A stretch of DNA of 64,000 bases from Pseudomonas viridiflava (GCF_900589395.1 NZ_UUIS01000041.1:1-64000); one strand, 5' to 3'. Positions 37,159 through 47,086 are shown, counted from the first letter of the stretch. A program made the numbers and translations. The notes: generated by a model not told the origin, from the sequence alone.

Positions 37159-39252
37159 TCAGGACAGTGTGTCGGCTTGAATCGCAGTCAGTGCAATGGT
37201 GTGCACGATGTCGTCCACTTGGGCACCGCGTGGCAAGTCGTTCACTGGCTTGCGCAGGCCTTGCAGCATCGGCCCGAGGGTGACGCAATCGGCGCTGCGT
37301 TGTACCGCCTTGTAGGTGGTGTTGCCCGTGTTGAGGTCCGGGAACACGAACACCGTGGCGCGGCCGGCCACCTGGCTGTCGGGTGCCAATTGCCGGGCGT
37401 CGCTCTCGTTGGCGGCCGCATCGTACTGCAGCGGACCGTCGATCAGCAGGCCACGGCGTGCCTCGCGCGCCAGTTGGGTGGCTTCACGCACCTTTTCCAC
37501 CTCTTCGTCGCTGTGGTCGGCGTGGCTGCTGGAATAGCTGATCATGGCCACCCGTGGTGCAATGCCGAAGGCCTGTGCCGAGTCGGCGCTCTGCAGGGCG
37601 ATTTCCGCCAGGGCCTGGGCGTCGGGGTGCGGGTTCATGATGCAGTCGCCGTAGATCAGCACCTGCTCGGGAAACAGCATGAAAAACACCGACGACACCA
37701 ACTGGCAGCCGGGGGCGGTCTTGATCAATTGCAAGGCCGGGCGAATGGTATTGGCCGTGGAGTGCACCAGCCCCGAGACCAGGCCATCGACCTCATCGAG
37801 CGCCAGCATCATGGTGCCGATCACCACCGGGTCTTCCAGTTGCTGCTCGGCCATGGGGGCATTGAGGCTCTTGCTCTTGCGCAACTCGACCATGGGCGCG
37901 ACATAGCGTTCGCGCACCTGATCGGGATCGATGATCTCCAGGCCCGGCGGCAGAACGATGTCTTGTGCCCTGGCCACCGCGTACACCTCTTCGGGCTTGG
38001 CCAGCAGCACACACCGGGCAATGCCGCGTGCCTGGCAGATGGCCGCGGCCTGAATGATCAGCGGCTCGCTGCCTTCGGGCAGCACGATGCGCTTGTTGGC
38101 CACCTGGGCGCGCTGGATCAGTTGGTAGCGGAAGACCGCGGGTGAAAGGCGCAGCTCGCGGGGCGTGCCGCAGCGCTGGTGCAGCCAGTCGGCGTCCAGG
38201 TGCCCGGCCACGAAGTCGGTGATGATCTGCGCCCGCTCGCGGTCGTCGACCGGAATTTCCTTGTTGAGTTGATTGAGGCGGTTGGCGGTGTCGTAGGTGC
38301 CGGTGGTGACCGCCATTACGGGCAGGCCGGCCTGCAGGGCGCCCTTGCACAGTTCCATGATGCGTGGGTCCGGCACGATCTCGCTGGTCAGCAGCAGACC
38401 GGCCAGGGGCACGCCGTTCATGCTCGCCAGGCTCACCGCCAGGATGATGTCGTCGCGGTCGCCCGGCGTGACCACCAGCACCCCGGGCTTGAGCAGGTGC
38501 ACTGTGTTTACCACGGTGCGCGCGCAGATGATGATCTTCGACATGCGGCGCTGTTCGTAATCGCCGGCATTGAGCACCTCGGCACCCAGCAGCTCGGCCA
38601 CATCACGTGTGCGCGGGGCGTTGAGGTCGGCCTGGTAGGGAATGCAGCCCAGCAGGCGGAAGTCGCCGCTGCGCAACAAGGGCGAATGCTCTTTGAGGCG
38701 CGCGGCGAAGTTCTGCATGCTTTCATCGGTGCGCACCTTGTTGAGGATCACCCCCAGCACCTTGGGGTCCTTGGGACCGCCAAACATCTGTGCCTGCAGT
38801 TCGACGCGCCCGGACAGTTCGGTCAGCACCTCGTTTTCCGGCGCCGAGACCAGGATCACCTCGGCATCCAGGCTCTTGGCCAGGTGCAGATTGACCCGTG
38901 CCGCATAGCTGGCGCTGCGCGTGGGCACCATGCCCTCGACGATCAGCACGTCCTTGCCCACCGCAGCCTCCTGGTAAAGGCTGATGATTTCTTCCAGCAA
39001 CTCGTCAAGCTGGCCGTCGCCCAGCATGCGCTCGACATGCGCCAGGGCCAGTGGTTTGGGCGGCTTGAGTCCGTGGGTGCGGGCGATCAGCTCGGTCGAG
39101 CGCTCAGGACCGGTATCGCCCGGATGCGGCTGGGCGATGGGCTTGAAAAAACCCACCTTGAGCCCTGCATGTTCCAGGGTGCGGACCAGGCCAAGGCTGA
39201 TGGAGGTCAGGCCCACACCAAAATCTGTGGGCGCAATGAAAAAAGTCTGCAT
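37159..39252 (-). CDS. pta: Phosphate acetyltransferase
   Basis: Interconverts acetyl-CoA and acetyl phosphate. 697 residues, the long proteobacterial form with three parts. A P-loop-like N-terminal domain (about 1-220, MQTFFIAPTDFGVGL and KVGFFKPIAQ), a DRTGG domain (about 230-345), and the catalytic PTA domain (about 385-695, including LPEGSEPLIIQAAAIC and GPLQYDAAANESDA). The acetate kinase gene is not in the window. The ATG chosen has GGAAG upstream; an in-frame 35-codon extension is not family-like. Confidence 0.96.
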   Translation of the reverse strand: MQTFFIAPTDFGVGLTSISLGLVRTLEHAGLKVGFFKPIAQPHPGDTGPERSTELIARTHGLKPPKPLALAHVERMLGDGQLDELLEEIISLYQEAAVGKDVLIVEGMVPTRSASYAARVNLHLAKSLDAEVILVSAPENEVLTELSGRVELQAQMFGGPKDPKVLGVILNKVRTDESMQNFAARLKEHSPLLRSGDFRLLGCIPYQADLNAPRTRDVAELLGAEVLNAGDYEQRRMSKIIICARTVVNTVHLLKPGVLVVTPGDRDDIILAVSLASMNGVPLAGLLLTSEIVPDPRIMELCKGALQAGLPVMAVTTGTYDTANRLNQLNKEIPVDDRERAQIITDFVAGHLDADWLHQRCGTPRELRLSPAVFRYQLIQRAQVANKRIVLPEGSEPLIIQAAAICQARGIARCVLLAKPEEVYAVARAQDIVLPPGLEIIDPDQVRERYVAPMVELRKSKSLNAPMAEQQLEDPVVIGTMMLALDEVDGLVSGLVHSTANTIRPALQLIKTAPGCQLVSSVFFMLFPEQVLIYGDCIMNPHPDAQALAEIALQSADSAQAFGIAPRVAMISYSSSHADHSDEEVEKVREATQLAREARRGLLIDGPLQYDAAANESDARQLAPDSQVAGRATVFVFPDLNTGNTTYKAVQRSADCVTLGPMLQGLRKPVNDLPRGAQVDDIVHTIALTAIQADTLS

Positions 39253-39353
39253 GCGGGCTTCCGAAATGAGCAGTGCAAGGGTCGGTAGGGTGCAGGTACA
39301 AAGCCTTGCCACCGGCTGACCGTTGAAAACAGGGCGCTGTCTCTGGCAGCACC

Positions 39354-39572
39354 TCAACTGCGGTCAAGACTATCGTCATCAATGCCCTTTGCGCACCATC
39401 CGCAAGCAAAGGGCTGGCCAATTTTTTTCAGGCGTTGCCCGGCGTCCAGCACCCAGGCGCGCGATTGCCAGGGAGGCTGGTGACGCAGGTGTTGGGTGTG
39501 GCCACAGGCGAGGACGGCCACCCAGTGACCGTCTTCGTCCTGGCGCCAGCCCAGCAGTGTTGTCGTGTGCAT
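39354..39572 (-). CDS. DUF3565 family protein
   Basis: A 72-residue protein. GWRQDEDGHWVAVLACGHTQ followed by HLRHQPPWQSRAWVL and FACGWCAKG identifies DUF3565. CGH, one C and CGWC could bind a metal. Function unknown. A start 20 codons upstream (MSKSNQ...) is possible but adds non-conserved sequence; neither start has a strong ribosome site. It lies about 100 bp upstream of pta in the same direction. Confidence 0.82.
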   Translation of the reverse strand: MHTTTLLGWRQDEDGHWVAVLACGHTQHLRHQPPWQSRAWVLDAGQRLKKIGQPFACGWCAKGIDDDSLDRS

Positions 39573-39662
39573 GGTGGCCACCGGTCGGTGTTGCGTTCGC
39601 TTTCGGGCGATGGCTTGGTTAGACTTGCTCATTCATTCATATCAAGCAAAGGTTTTGCCCTC

Positions 39663-40148
39663 ATGCCTATCGCTGCCAAAAAGGCTGTCTCCATCGACTA
39701 TACCCTGACCAACGATGCTGGTGAGGTCATCGACAGCTCGTCCGGCGGCGCGCCGCTGGTGTACCTGCACGGTGCCGGCAACATCATCCCGGGTCTGGAA
39801 AAGGCGCTGGAAGGCAAGGACGTCGGCGCCGAGCTGAACGTGTCCATCGAGCCTGAAGATGCCTACGGCGAATACTCCGCCGAGCTGGTCAGCACCCTGA
39901 GCCGCAGCATGTTCGAAGGCGTCGACGAACTCGAAGTCGGCATGCAGTTCCACGCGTCCGGCCCTGATGGCAGCATGCAGATCGTGACCATCCGCGATCT
40001 GGACGGCGACGATGTCACCATTGACGGCAACCATCCCCTGGCCGGCCAGCGCCTGACCTTCCAGGTCAAGGTCGTGGACATTCGTGAAGCCAGCGAAGAA
40101 GAAATTGCCCATGGCCACGTCCATGGCGAAGGTGGCCATCACCATTGA
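39663..40148 (+). CDS. slyD: FKBP-type peptidyl-prolyl isomerase, SlyD-like
   Basis: A 161-residue prolyl isomerase and metallochaperone-like protein. The FKBP domain begins SIDYTLTNDAGEVIDSS and has the IF (insert-in-flap) chaperone segment in its middle. The C-terminal tail is histidine-rich (HGHVHGEGGHHH, 150-161), suited to Ni2+ or Zn2+ binding, although shorter than in E. coli. AAAGG precedes the ATG. A terminator lies beyond its 3' end. Confidence 0.93.
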   Translation: MPIAAKKAVSIDYTLTNDAGEVIDSSSGGAPLVYLHGAGNIIPGLEKALEGKDVGAELNVSIEPEDAYGEYSAELVSTLSRSMFEGVDELEVGMQFHASGPDGSMQIVTIRDLDGDDVTIDGNHPLAGQRLTFQVKVVDIREASEEEIAHGHVHGEGGHHH

Positions 40149-40193
40149 TTTGTGTCCGGCAGCGATCCGCTGCTAGGCTCGGATAACCGCCAG

Positions 40194-40243
40194 GGCGTCC
40201 AGGCGAGTCTGCGTAATGCGCAGCTTGTCGGACGCCTTTTTTT
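40194..40243 (+). terminator. Intrinsic terminator after slyD
   Basis: GGCGTCC (40194-40200) pairs with GGACGCC (40230-40236), with an inner CTGCGT-AAT-GCGCAG stem, then seven T. It ends the slyD transcript before the glutathione peroxidase gene. Confidence 0.85.
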
Positions 40244-40271
40244 GCGGCCATAGTCTGAAGGGGGGTGAGAC

Positions 40272-40754
40272 ATGAGTGCTTTTCACGGCATTAAGCTGAA
40301 TGGGCTCGATGGCAAGGAACTGCCATTGGCGCCGTTCAAGGACAAAGTGGTGCTGGTGGTCAACGTCGCATCCAAGTGCGGCCTGACGCCCCAGTACGCA
40401 GCGCTTGAAAACCTGTACAAGCAGTACAAGGACCGCGGGTTCAGTGTCCTGGGGCTACCCTGCAACCAGTTTGCAGGGCAGGAACCTGGCACTGAGCAGG
40501 AAATCCAGTCGTTCTGCGAGCTCAATTATGGCGTGACCTTCCCGCTGGGCGAAAAGCTCGAGGTCAACGGCCCTCATCGCCACAAGCTGTACGTGCAACT
40601 GGCCGGTGAAGGCGCCGAATTCGCCGGTGACATCACCTGGAACTTCGAGAAGTTTCTGGTCGGGCGCAACGGCGCCGTCACTCACCGTTTTTCACCACGC
40701 ACCGCGCCAGACGATCCGGCCCTCATTGCGGCGATCGAGAAGGCGCTGGGTTGA
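40272..40754 (+). CDS. Glutathione peroxidase family protein
   Basis: A 160-residue thiol peroxidase. The peroxidatic cysteine is Cys36 in NVASKCGLTPQY, with Gln70 in NQFAGQEPG and Trp in DITWNFEKFL completing the tetrad. Cys82 in QSFCELNYG is placed like the resolving cysteine of thioredoxin-dependent members, so the reductant may be thioredoxin. Cytoplasmic. The 3' end overlaps the convergent glycosyltransferase gene by 32 bp. Confidence 0.95.
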   Translation: MSAFHGIKLNGLDGKELPLAPFKDKVVLVVNVASKCGLTPQYAALENLYKQYKDRGFSVLGLPCNQFAGQEPGTEQEIQSFCELNYGVTFPLGEKLEVNGPHRHKLYVQLAGEGAEFAGDITWNFEKFLVGRNGAVTHRFSPRTAPDDPALIAAIEKALG

Positions 40755-41925
40755 TAACCGGTACCACACCCGGTTGCTTGCCCTCAGGCGCACACACCGC
40801 ATACAGCTGCCGCTCGAACTGATCGATGATGCTGTTCCACCCTTGGCGGCTGGCGTGCTGCCTGGCATTGAGCCTTACCCGGCGCAGGGTTTCGTGGTCT
40901 TCGAGCAGCCAGCGGGCGGCATCGATGAAGGCTTCTTCATCGCCTGGCATTGCCAGCGCGCCGTTATGGCCGTGGCGGATATGCTGGCCGGCGGCGGCTT
41001 CATCGTAGGCCACCACGGCCAGCCCCGACGCCAGCGCTTCAAGCACCACATTGCCGAAGGTCTCGGTCAGGCTTGGAAACAGAAACAGATCGCCCGAGGC
41101 GTAATGCATCGCCAGCACCTGCGCGCGTTGCATCCCGCAGAAAATGGCCTCGGGCAGCTGTGCCTGCAATGTGGCCCGCTGGGGACCGTCCCCCACCACG
41201 ATCAGCTTGAGACCGTGCTGCGGGTAGTTTTCCTTCAACGCTTCAAAGCTGCGTCGAAGCAGTTGCAGGTTCTTTTCCGGTGCCAGCCTGCCGACGTACA
41301 GCAGGGCAATTTCATCCTCCTTTAGCCCCCACTGTTCACGCAGTGTCCGGGAGCGTCTGGACGGTTGAAACAATTGGCTGTCCACCCCGCGCGACAGCAG
41401 CTCGACCCGCTCGAAACCACGGCGTTCCAGTTCCAGTTTCTGACTGACACTGGGCACCAGCGTGGCCTGCGAGCGGTTGTGGAACCAGCGCAGGTAATGG
41501 GTCAGCAGGCGTGTCACGAACCCCATGCCGTATTGCTGGCTGTATTGCGGGAAATTGGTATGAAAACCACTGACCACGGCAATTCCCAGGCGCTGAGCCG
41601 CGCGCAACGCCGACAGGCCCAGTGGCCCCTCGGTGGCGATATACAACACGTCGGGCCGGCGCCGTTGCCAGCGCCGCAGCAACTTGTGCATCGACACCTG
41701 GCCCCATTGCAGCCCCGGATACCCGGGGATCGGCCAGCCACGGCACAGCATCAGATCCTGCGGCGCCTCGGGCGCCGGCTCATTGCCCTGGCGCGGACGA
41801 ATCAACTCCACCGTATGCCCGCGCAGCCGTAACCCATCGCACAACCGCCCCAGCGTGTTGGCGACGCCATTGATCTCGGGGCCATAGGTTTCAGTGATCA
41901 AGGTGACATGCAGGAATGTGCTCAT
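40723..41925 (-). CDS. GT4-family glycosyltransferase, MgtA-like
   Basis: A 400-residue glycosyltransferase. The N-terminal GT-B fold begins VTLITETYGPEINGVANTLG, characteristic of GDP-mannose-dependent alpha-mannosyltransferases (MgtA/PimB type). The C-terminal domain has LLYVGRLAPEKNLQLL and the E-x7-E motif in LTETFGNVVLEALASG. The acceptor, probably a lipid or polysaccharide, is not evident. Single gene; stop codon inside the 3' end of the convergent peroxidase gene. Confidence 0.88.
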   Translation of the reverse strand: MSTFLHVTLITETYGPEINGVANTLGRLCDGLRLRGHTVELIRPRQGNEPAPEAPQDLMLCRGWPIPGYPGLQWGQVSMHKLLRRWQRRRPDVLYIATEGPLGLSALRAAQRLGIAVVSGFHTNFPQYSQQYGMGFVTRLLTHYLRWFHNRSQATLVPSVSQKLELERRGFERVELLSRGVDSQLFQPSRRSRTLREQWGLKEDEIALLYVGRLAPEKNLQLLRRSFEALKENYPQHGLKLIVVGDGPQRATLQAQLPEAIFCGMQRAQVLAMHYASGDLFLFPSLTETFGNVVLEALASGLAVVAYDEAAAGQHIRHGHNGALAMPGDEEAFIDAARWLLEDHETLRRVRLNARQHASRQGWNSIIDQFERQLYAVCAPEGKQPGVVPVINPAPSRSPQ

Positions 41926-42239
41926 GAAAACCAGTGTCGGCAGGAAGGGTTGCGGTTGCGTGGCGGTTTTGTGATGGGTTTGTGACGCAGAGGGGCGTTA
42001 GTCACTGAACAATGTTTTTGCTAATGGCTCGATTCATGTCAACGAGCCTACAGAGCGAGTTTTAAATGCTCATGTCCATGTAGGAATTTTCTGTAATTTT
42101 GGTTTAAGCGAACTCAGGTATTGCGGCACAACGCTTTCTGAATAACGTCGGGGGGGTATCAGGTTAATCAATCTGATTATCAAGTTTTCGCGAGTCATGG
42201 ATTCGTGGGGACACACTCGACACTGTAAGGAAGCATAAA
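41926..42239. other. AT-rich leader of the FlhE-like gene
   Basis: About 314 bp, AT-richer than the neighbours, with TTTTAAATGCTC and TTTTGGTTTAAG tracts. It marks the left border of the first accessory patch. No coding frame recognised; it must hold the promoter of the exported protein. Confidence 0.5.
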
Positions 42240-42662
42240 ATGAAATTTGACTTTAAAAAGTCGAAACGGATTCGTTCGGCCTCGATTATTGGTTTTATGG
42301 TATTGGGCCTTTCGTCCATGGCAATGGCGGGCAACTACAGTTCGTCTGTAACGCTGCCGACGGCCCATTCGAAGGGGTATTTATATACCGCCACTATTCC
42401 AGTTTCTGGAAGGCCTCCCGCAGGGGGGCGAATCACTGACGTTAGCTGGACTTGGAATGTGATTGGCTGGCCGCGAGACTTGGAAGTGAAATTGTGCACA
42501 GGACAAAATAATTGCCTCGACGTTTCTCGGCAGCGTTCTGGATCGACTCGAAATTTCATTGGGAGTCCTGCGCAGCAAAAATTCTACTTTACACTCAGGA
42601 TAGGGCAGTCCGGCCACGTGCCCCTTGCAGGGCAGCAGGGGCGTATCACCGTGAGTTGGTAA
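42240..42662 (+). CDS. FlhE-like exported protein
   Basis: A 140-residue protein with a signal peptide (basic KKSKRIR, then ASIIGFMVLGLSSMAMA, cleavage near 30). The mature part resembles flagellar FlhE by eye: SWTWNVIGWPRDLEVKLC, a second Cys five residues on (C86-x5-C92), then GSTRNFIG and RIGQSGHVPLAGQQGRITVSW. FlhE is a small periplasmic protein tied to flagellar secretion in enterobacteria but is not a usual Pseudomonas gene. RBS AAGGAAG precedes the ATG. Faces a 210-residue protein. Two further, more distant relatives lie at 52.4 and 54.7 kb. Confidence 0.7.
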   Translation: MKFDFKKSKRIRSASIIGFMVLGLSSMAMAGNYSSSVTLPTAHSKGYLYTATIPVSGRPPAGGRITDVSWTWNVIGWPRDLEVKLCTGQNNCLDVSRQRSGSTRNFIGSPAQQKFYFTLRIGQSGHVPLAGQQGRITVSW

Positions 42663-42673
42663 CAGGGCTTGAT

Positions 42674-42700
42674 AGCCCCCGGTCTCAAGCGCTGGGGGCT
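42674..42700. terminator. Hairpin between convergent genes
   Basis: AGCCCCC and GGGGGCT enclose 13 nt, 12 bp after the FlhE-like stop. The tail is CTAGGTTTA, so termination is plausible but weak. Confidence 0.55.
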
Positions 42701-42706
42701 CTAGGT

Positions 42707-43339
42707 TTACCAGTGAGCCATGTCGCGAAAACGCTGCGGTTGTGCATCGTTGAAGTCCAGGATTTTTTCCAGAATGACTGCCGCTGGCGTGCCTTTCATA
42801 AGCTCTGACTCATAGAGTTCTGATCGCTGCTTTTGCATGAGTTGCAGGTTTTTCTCGAACCAGGCCGTGGATTCGTCATTGACGATTTCGCCGCTCGCGC
42901 TATAGCGAATGGTCGGGTATTCGGATAAATCAACCATCTGTCCATTCAATGAGTTAAAGGCATATTTTCTTGCCAGGTCTGCCGCTTCGGCGGGATCGTT
43001 GGCGGCTCTATCCAGCAGGTATTGCCGCCATGCGCTACCTCTCTTGAGTCCGGTTCGTGTGTCCGCGTCTTCATGTGTCTTCACGACTACCTTGGCACGC
43101 GGCCCCTTGCAGGTCACGTTGACAAACTCGGGTTCAGAATCCGTACGCCTGGAAAACCGCATGTGTTCCAATCGGATTCCATCAGTGCGCGATGCAGGTG
43201 AAGCTTGCGTGACGGCGGGTGGCTTCTCGGACATCAGCCCCTGCAGTATCTGGCTGAAACCGGAGGCCGGGGAAGTTGGCCTGGCTGTTCCATGGCGGAC
43301 GTAAGTTGTCGATACGGCAGATGATCCATTGACGTTCAT
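42707..43339 (-). CDS. Unknown protein with disordered N-terminus (FlhE neighbour)
   Basis: A 210-residue protein without signal peptide or membrane segment. Residues 1-60 are rich in Ser, Thr, Pro and Ala (GSSAVSTTYVRHGTARPTSP), as in type III or flagellar export substrates. The C-terminal half reads YSASGEIVNDESTAWFEKNL and QLMQKQRSELYESEL. It shares a pattern with the 178-residue protein at 55.5 kb (SGxxxN, FE/FL, LMxxK). No known family recognised. GAGGAA lies 7 nt before the ATG. Convergent with the FlhE-like gene. Confidence 0.65.
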   Translation of the reverse strand: MNVNGSSAVSTTYVRHGTARPTSPASGFSQILQGLMSEKPPAVTQASPASRTDGIRLEHMRFSRRTDSEPEFVNVTCKGPRAKVVVKTHEDADTRTGLKRGSAWRQYLLDRAANDPAEAADLARKYAFNSLNGQMVDLSEYPTIRYSASGEIVNDESTAWFEKNLQLMQKQRSELYESELMKGTPAAVILEKILDFNDAQPQRFRDMAHW

Positions 43340-43651
43340 GGCATTTCCTCTTGGGTTCACTCAATACTCCAAGAGCAAATTGGATGCCAGGCGTCGCATG
43401 TAGGCCGCCAGAGCCTGTAATAGCGCCAAGGCCGGTCTTGTCAGGCTGTATAAGTCGGGAAAGATGCAGTGGAATGCAGTCGGCAAGTTTATGCCTGTTG
43501 CGGAAGTGGCTTGCCGGAAAGAGGTATTGAAGACGATAAGTGGTTCGGGTAGTTTTCTTTTTTGTTTGTAGGATATTTCTTTATTTGGTCTTTTAAGTGG
43601 TTTGTTTAATAAAGTAGAGCAAGGGCTGCACGCCCTTGCTCCGGATCACAT
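43340..43651. other. AT-rich intergenic region with cysZ terminator
   Basis: 312 bp, strongly AT-rich from 43540 to 43615. Only the terminator at 43617-43641 and the promoter of the leftward unknown gene are expected. No coding frame recognised. Confidence 0.5.
43617..43641 (-). terminator. Intrinsic terminator of cysZ
   Basis: GAGCAAGGGC-5 nt-GCCCTTGCTC, a perfect 10-bp stem, followed on the minus strand by TACTTTATT, 11 bp after the cysZ stop. Confidence 0.85.
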
Positions 43652-44407
43652 TTAACCCCGCACGCCCGCCACTTCCTGCGCGCCTCGCTCGCGCACCCAG
43701 AACAGCGTGGCCCCGGCCACCGCCGCCGGCATCATGAAGATATTGACGAAGGGCACCAGCAACGCGGCATACACGCAACCGCCGAAGCTCAGGCTGGCCC
43801 AGCGCTTGCTGCGCAGCCAGGCGAGCATGTCCTGCCAGCTCATCTTGTGGTTGTCGGCCGGGTAGTCGATGTACTGGATCGCCATCATCCACACCCCGAA
43901 CAACAGCCAGAGCGGCGCGGCGATGATATTGACCACCGGAATGAACGACAGAATGAACAGGGCGATCATGCGCGGCAGCATGTAGCCCAGCTTGCGCAAT
44001 TCACGCGACAAGGTGCGCGGGATCATGGCCATCAGCTCGGCCCAGCTGAACGGTGGCGAGTCGTCGATGCCGCGGATCACCGATTCGACTTTCTCGGACA
44101 GAAAGCCATTGAACGGTGCGGCAATGATGTTGGCCAGCATCGTGAAGGTGAAGAACACCATCAGCAGCACCAGCACCACGAACAGCGGCCAGAGGATGTA
44201 GCTGAGAAAGCTCAGCCAGTGCGGCAGGGTCGGCATGAAGGTGTCGACCCACATACTGAACTGGTGCAGCGACAGATAGACCAGGCCGCTGAACAGCAGC
44301 AGGTTGATGCTCAGGGGCAACAGCACGAACAGGCGCAGGCCCGGACGCATGATCAATTGCAAGCCTTGAACCAGGTATTGCGGGCCGGTGAGGGCAGGTG
44401 CGGGCAT
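43652..44407 (-). CDS. cysZ: Sulfate transporter CysZ
   Basis: A 251-residue inner-membrane protein of the CysZ (EI24-like) family, which brings sulfate in for cysteine synthesis. Residues [20 protein letters not shown] at the N-terminus and a conserved [16 protein letters not shown] are diagnostic. Four hydrophobic helices follow. The ATG with GGAGAGC upstream gives the family N-terminus; a 67-codon extension is discarded. Divergent from the peroxiredoxin gene. Confidence 0.92.
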   Translation of the reverse strand: MPAPALTGPQYLVQGLQLIMRPGLRLFVLLPLSINLLLFSGLVYLSLHQFSMWVDTFMPTLPHWLSFLSYILWPLFVVLVLLMVFFTFTMLANIIAAPFNGFLSEKVESVIRGIDDSPPFSWAELMAMIPRTLSRELRKLGYMLPRMIALFILSFIPVVNIIAAPLWLLFGVWMMAIQYIDYPADNHKMSWQDMLAWLRSKRWASLSFGGCVYAALLVPFVNIFMMPAAVAGATLFWVRERGAQEVAGVRG

Positions 44408-44669
44408 TATGCTCTCCGAAAGGTGCAGACCGTTTGACCTTACCGGCTTTGGCAGTGCGGTAAAAGGGGTACATACATGACCCTGACCACTCGTTGATAG
44501 CCATTCGCGATTGCTGCGCGCCTGGCGTAAAATGATGGCTCGGCGTTTCAGGCATAGGTGAAGTCTATGAGGTGGATTGTGAAACGAAATTTCCTTAATC
44601 TTCGCCACCCCGATAGGCTAGCGATCACTTTCTTCACCTAGCCTTCCCACTTCTGATTTGGAGCCAATC

Positions 44670-45269
44670 ATGAGCGTACTGGTCAACAAGCAAGCCCCCG
44701 ATTTCGATGCTGCTGCGGTGTTGGGCGACGGTTCGATCGTTGACAGCTTTACCCTGTCCTCGCTGCGCGGCAAATACGTCGTGTTGTTCTTCTGGCCGCT
44801 GGACTTCACCTTTGTCTGCCCGTCGGAAATCATTGCCCACAACAACCGCATCGCCAAGTTCCGCGAGCTGGGTGTCGAAGTGGTCGGCGTGTCCATCGAT
44901 TCGCAGTTCACTCACTACGCCTGGCGCAGCACGCCGGTCGAGAAGGGCGGCATCGGCGAAGTCGAGTTCACCATGGTTGCCGACGTCAAGCACGAGATCA
45001 CCCGTGCCTACGGCATCGAGCATGATGATGGCGTGGCCCTGCGTGCCTCGTTCCTGATCGACAAGGCTGGCGTGGTCCAGCATCAGGTGGTCAACAACCT
45101 GCCACTGGGCCGCGATGTCGACGAAATGGTCCGTCTGGTCGAAGCGCTGCAGTTCACCGAAGAGCACGGCGAAGTCTGCCCTGCCGGCTGGCGCCCGGGC
45201 CAGAAAGGCATGAAGGCTGACGCCCAGGGCGTTGCCGACTACCTGGCCTCCAACGCCACTGCCTTGTAA
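44670..45269 (+). CDS. Two-Cys peroxiredoxin (AhpC/TSA)
   Basis: A 199-residue typical 2-Cys peroxiredoxin. The peroxidatic cysteine is Cys50 in DFTFVCPSE and the resolving one Cys170 in GEVCPAGW. It reduces peroxides with electrons most likely from thioredoxin; the thioredoxin reductase gene follows 122 bp downstream. GGAG precedes the ATG. A GC hairpin (45276-45299) lies after the stop. No clear OxyR site was found in the upstream 260 bp. Confidence 0.95.
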   Translation: MSVLVNKQAPDFDAAAVLGDGSIVDSFTLSSLRGKYVVLFFWPLDFTFVCPSEIIAHNNRIAKFRELGVEVVGVSIDSQFTHYAWRSTPVEKGGIGEVEFTMVADVKHEITRAYGIEHDDGVALRASFLIDKAGVVQHQVVNNLPLGRDVDEMVRLVEALQFTEEHGEVCPAGWRPGQKGMKADAQGVADYLASNATAL

Positions 45270-45275
45270 GGCCTG

Positions 45276-45299
45276 CGGCTGCGGCAACGACCGCAGCCG
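45276..45299 (+). terminator. Hairpin after the peroxiredoxin gene
   Basis: CGGCTGCGG-CAACGA-CCGCAGCCG, a 9-bp perfect stem just past the stop, tail TCCCATTT. It may terminate or attenuate reading into trxB. Confidence 0.5.
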
Positions 45300-45367
45300 T
45301 CCCATTTCGCGACCCGTGCCCATGCTGCACGGGTCCATCCCGCTAAACCGTTGCGACGTCGGCGTAA

Positions 45368-46354
<987 letters not shown>

Positions 46355-46370
46355 TAGCGTTTTATGCCCA

Positions 46371-46396
46371 AAAAAACCGGCCTCGGCCGGTTTTTT
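46371..46396. terminator. Bidirectional intrinsic terminator after trxB
   Basis: AAAAAACCGGCC-TC-GGCCGGTTTTTT, perfect arms with A- and T-runs, shared with the convergent HopJ-like gene. Confidence 0.9.
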
Positions 46397-46415
46397 GTTG
46401 GGTCAGGCTTGGCGT

Positions 46416-46754
46416 TTACACGCGCACCAGCGGCTCAGCCTCGAATTTCACGCCGGCCAGGCCATGCTTGATCAAGGCACGAATATTGGCGTGGTCACTG
46501 CCTTCAGGGGTGGCCTGAACCGAGCGGTAGTGCTCGCCGAAGGCCAGCAGCGCCTCTTCGTCGCTCAGGCCTTCAAGCAGGGCCAGGCCCAGGGTCTTGC
46601 ACGAGCCTTCGTTCTGGCCGGCGGCGTTGTCCACCTCACCGTTGCGAAAGGCTTGCGGTTGGTACGCATACCCCTGGGCAACAAAAGTCAGGGTATCGGC
46701 AAAGGCGTGTTGGCCACTGCGCAGGCTGGCGCGCAGGGTGGTCAGGTCAGTCAT
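46416..46754 (-). CDS. HopJ-family protein
   Basis: A 112-residue protein. NEGSCKTLGLALLEGLSDEE and YRSVQATPEGSDHANIRAL are diagnostic of the HopJ family. The name comes from a P. syringae type III effector list, but members are widespread in non-pathogens and most are probably ordinary cytoplasmic proteins. Its start overlaps the 3' end of the DUF1244 gene by 8 bp, so they are cotranscribed. Confidence 0.92.
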   Translation of the reverse strand: MTDLTTLRASLRSGQHAFADTLTFVAQGYAYQPQAFRNGEVDNAAGQNEGSCKTLGLALLEGLSDEEALLAFGEHYRSVQATPEGSDHANIRALIKHGLAGVKFEAEPLVRV

Positions 46755-47040
46755 GCTTGGGTTCCTTGAAGGCGGCCAGTTGCTCGGCGCTGGCTTCTTT
46801 CTGGTAGAGCGATTTCCACTCGTTGTAGGGCATGCCGTAGACGACTTCGCGGGCGTCGTCGAGGCTGACGTCGATCTGGCGCTCGTCGGCGGCGGCCTTG
46901 TACCACTTCGACAGGCAATTGCGGCAGAAGCCGGACAGGTTCATCAGGTCGATGTTCTGCACGTCCTTGCGGCTGTCCAGGTGCGCAACCAGTCGGCGAA
47001 AAGCGGCAGCTTCAAGTTCCAGGCGTTGTTGGTCGGTCAT
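46747..47040 (-). CDS. DUF1244 family protein
   Basis: A 97-residue protein with the family block SGFCRNCLSKWYKAAADE and YGMPYNEWKSLYQKEAS. The CxxC may bind metal. Function unknown. It follows the folM-folE-folX operon by 46 bp in the same direction and overlaps the HopJ-family gene. Confidence 0.92.
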   Translation of the reverse strand: MTDQQRLELEAAAFRRLVAHLDSRKDVQNIDLMNLSGFCRNCLSKWYKAAADERQIDVSLDDAREVVYGMPYNEWKSLYQKEASAEQLAAFKEPKHD

Positions 47041-47086
47041 CTCAAATGCTCGCTCGATGCGTTAGGGCTTGCCATGATAAAGCGGT

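Noticed and set aside
44600..44669. OxyR site before the peroxiredoxin
   Set aside because: GATAGGCTAGCGATC looks dyadic but does not fit the ATAG-N7-CTAT spacing.
46416..46754. HopJ-family gene as a type III effector
   Set aside because: No secretion genes or hrp box nearby; the family is common in non-pathogens.
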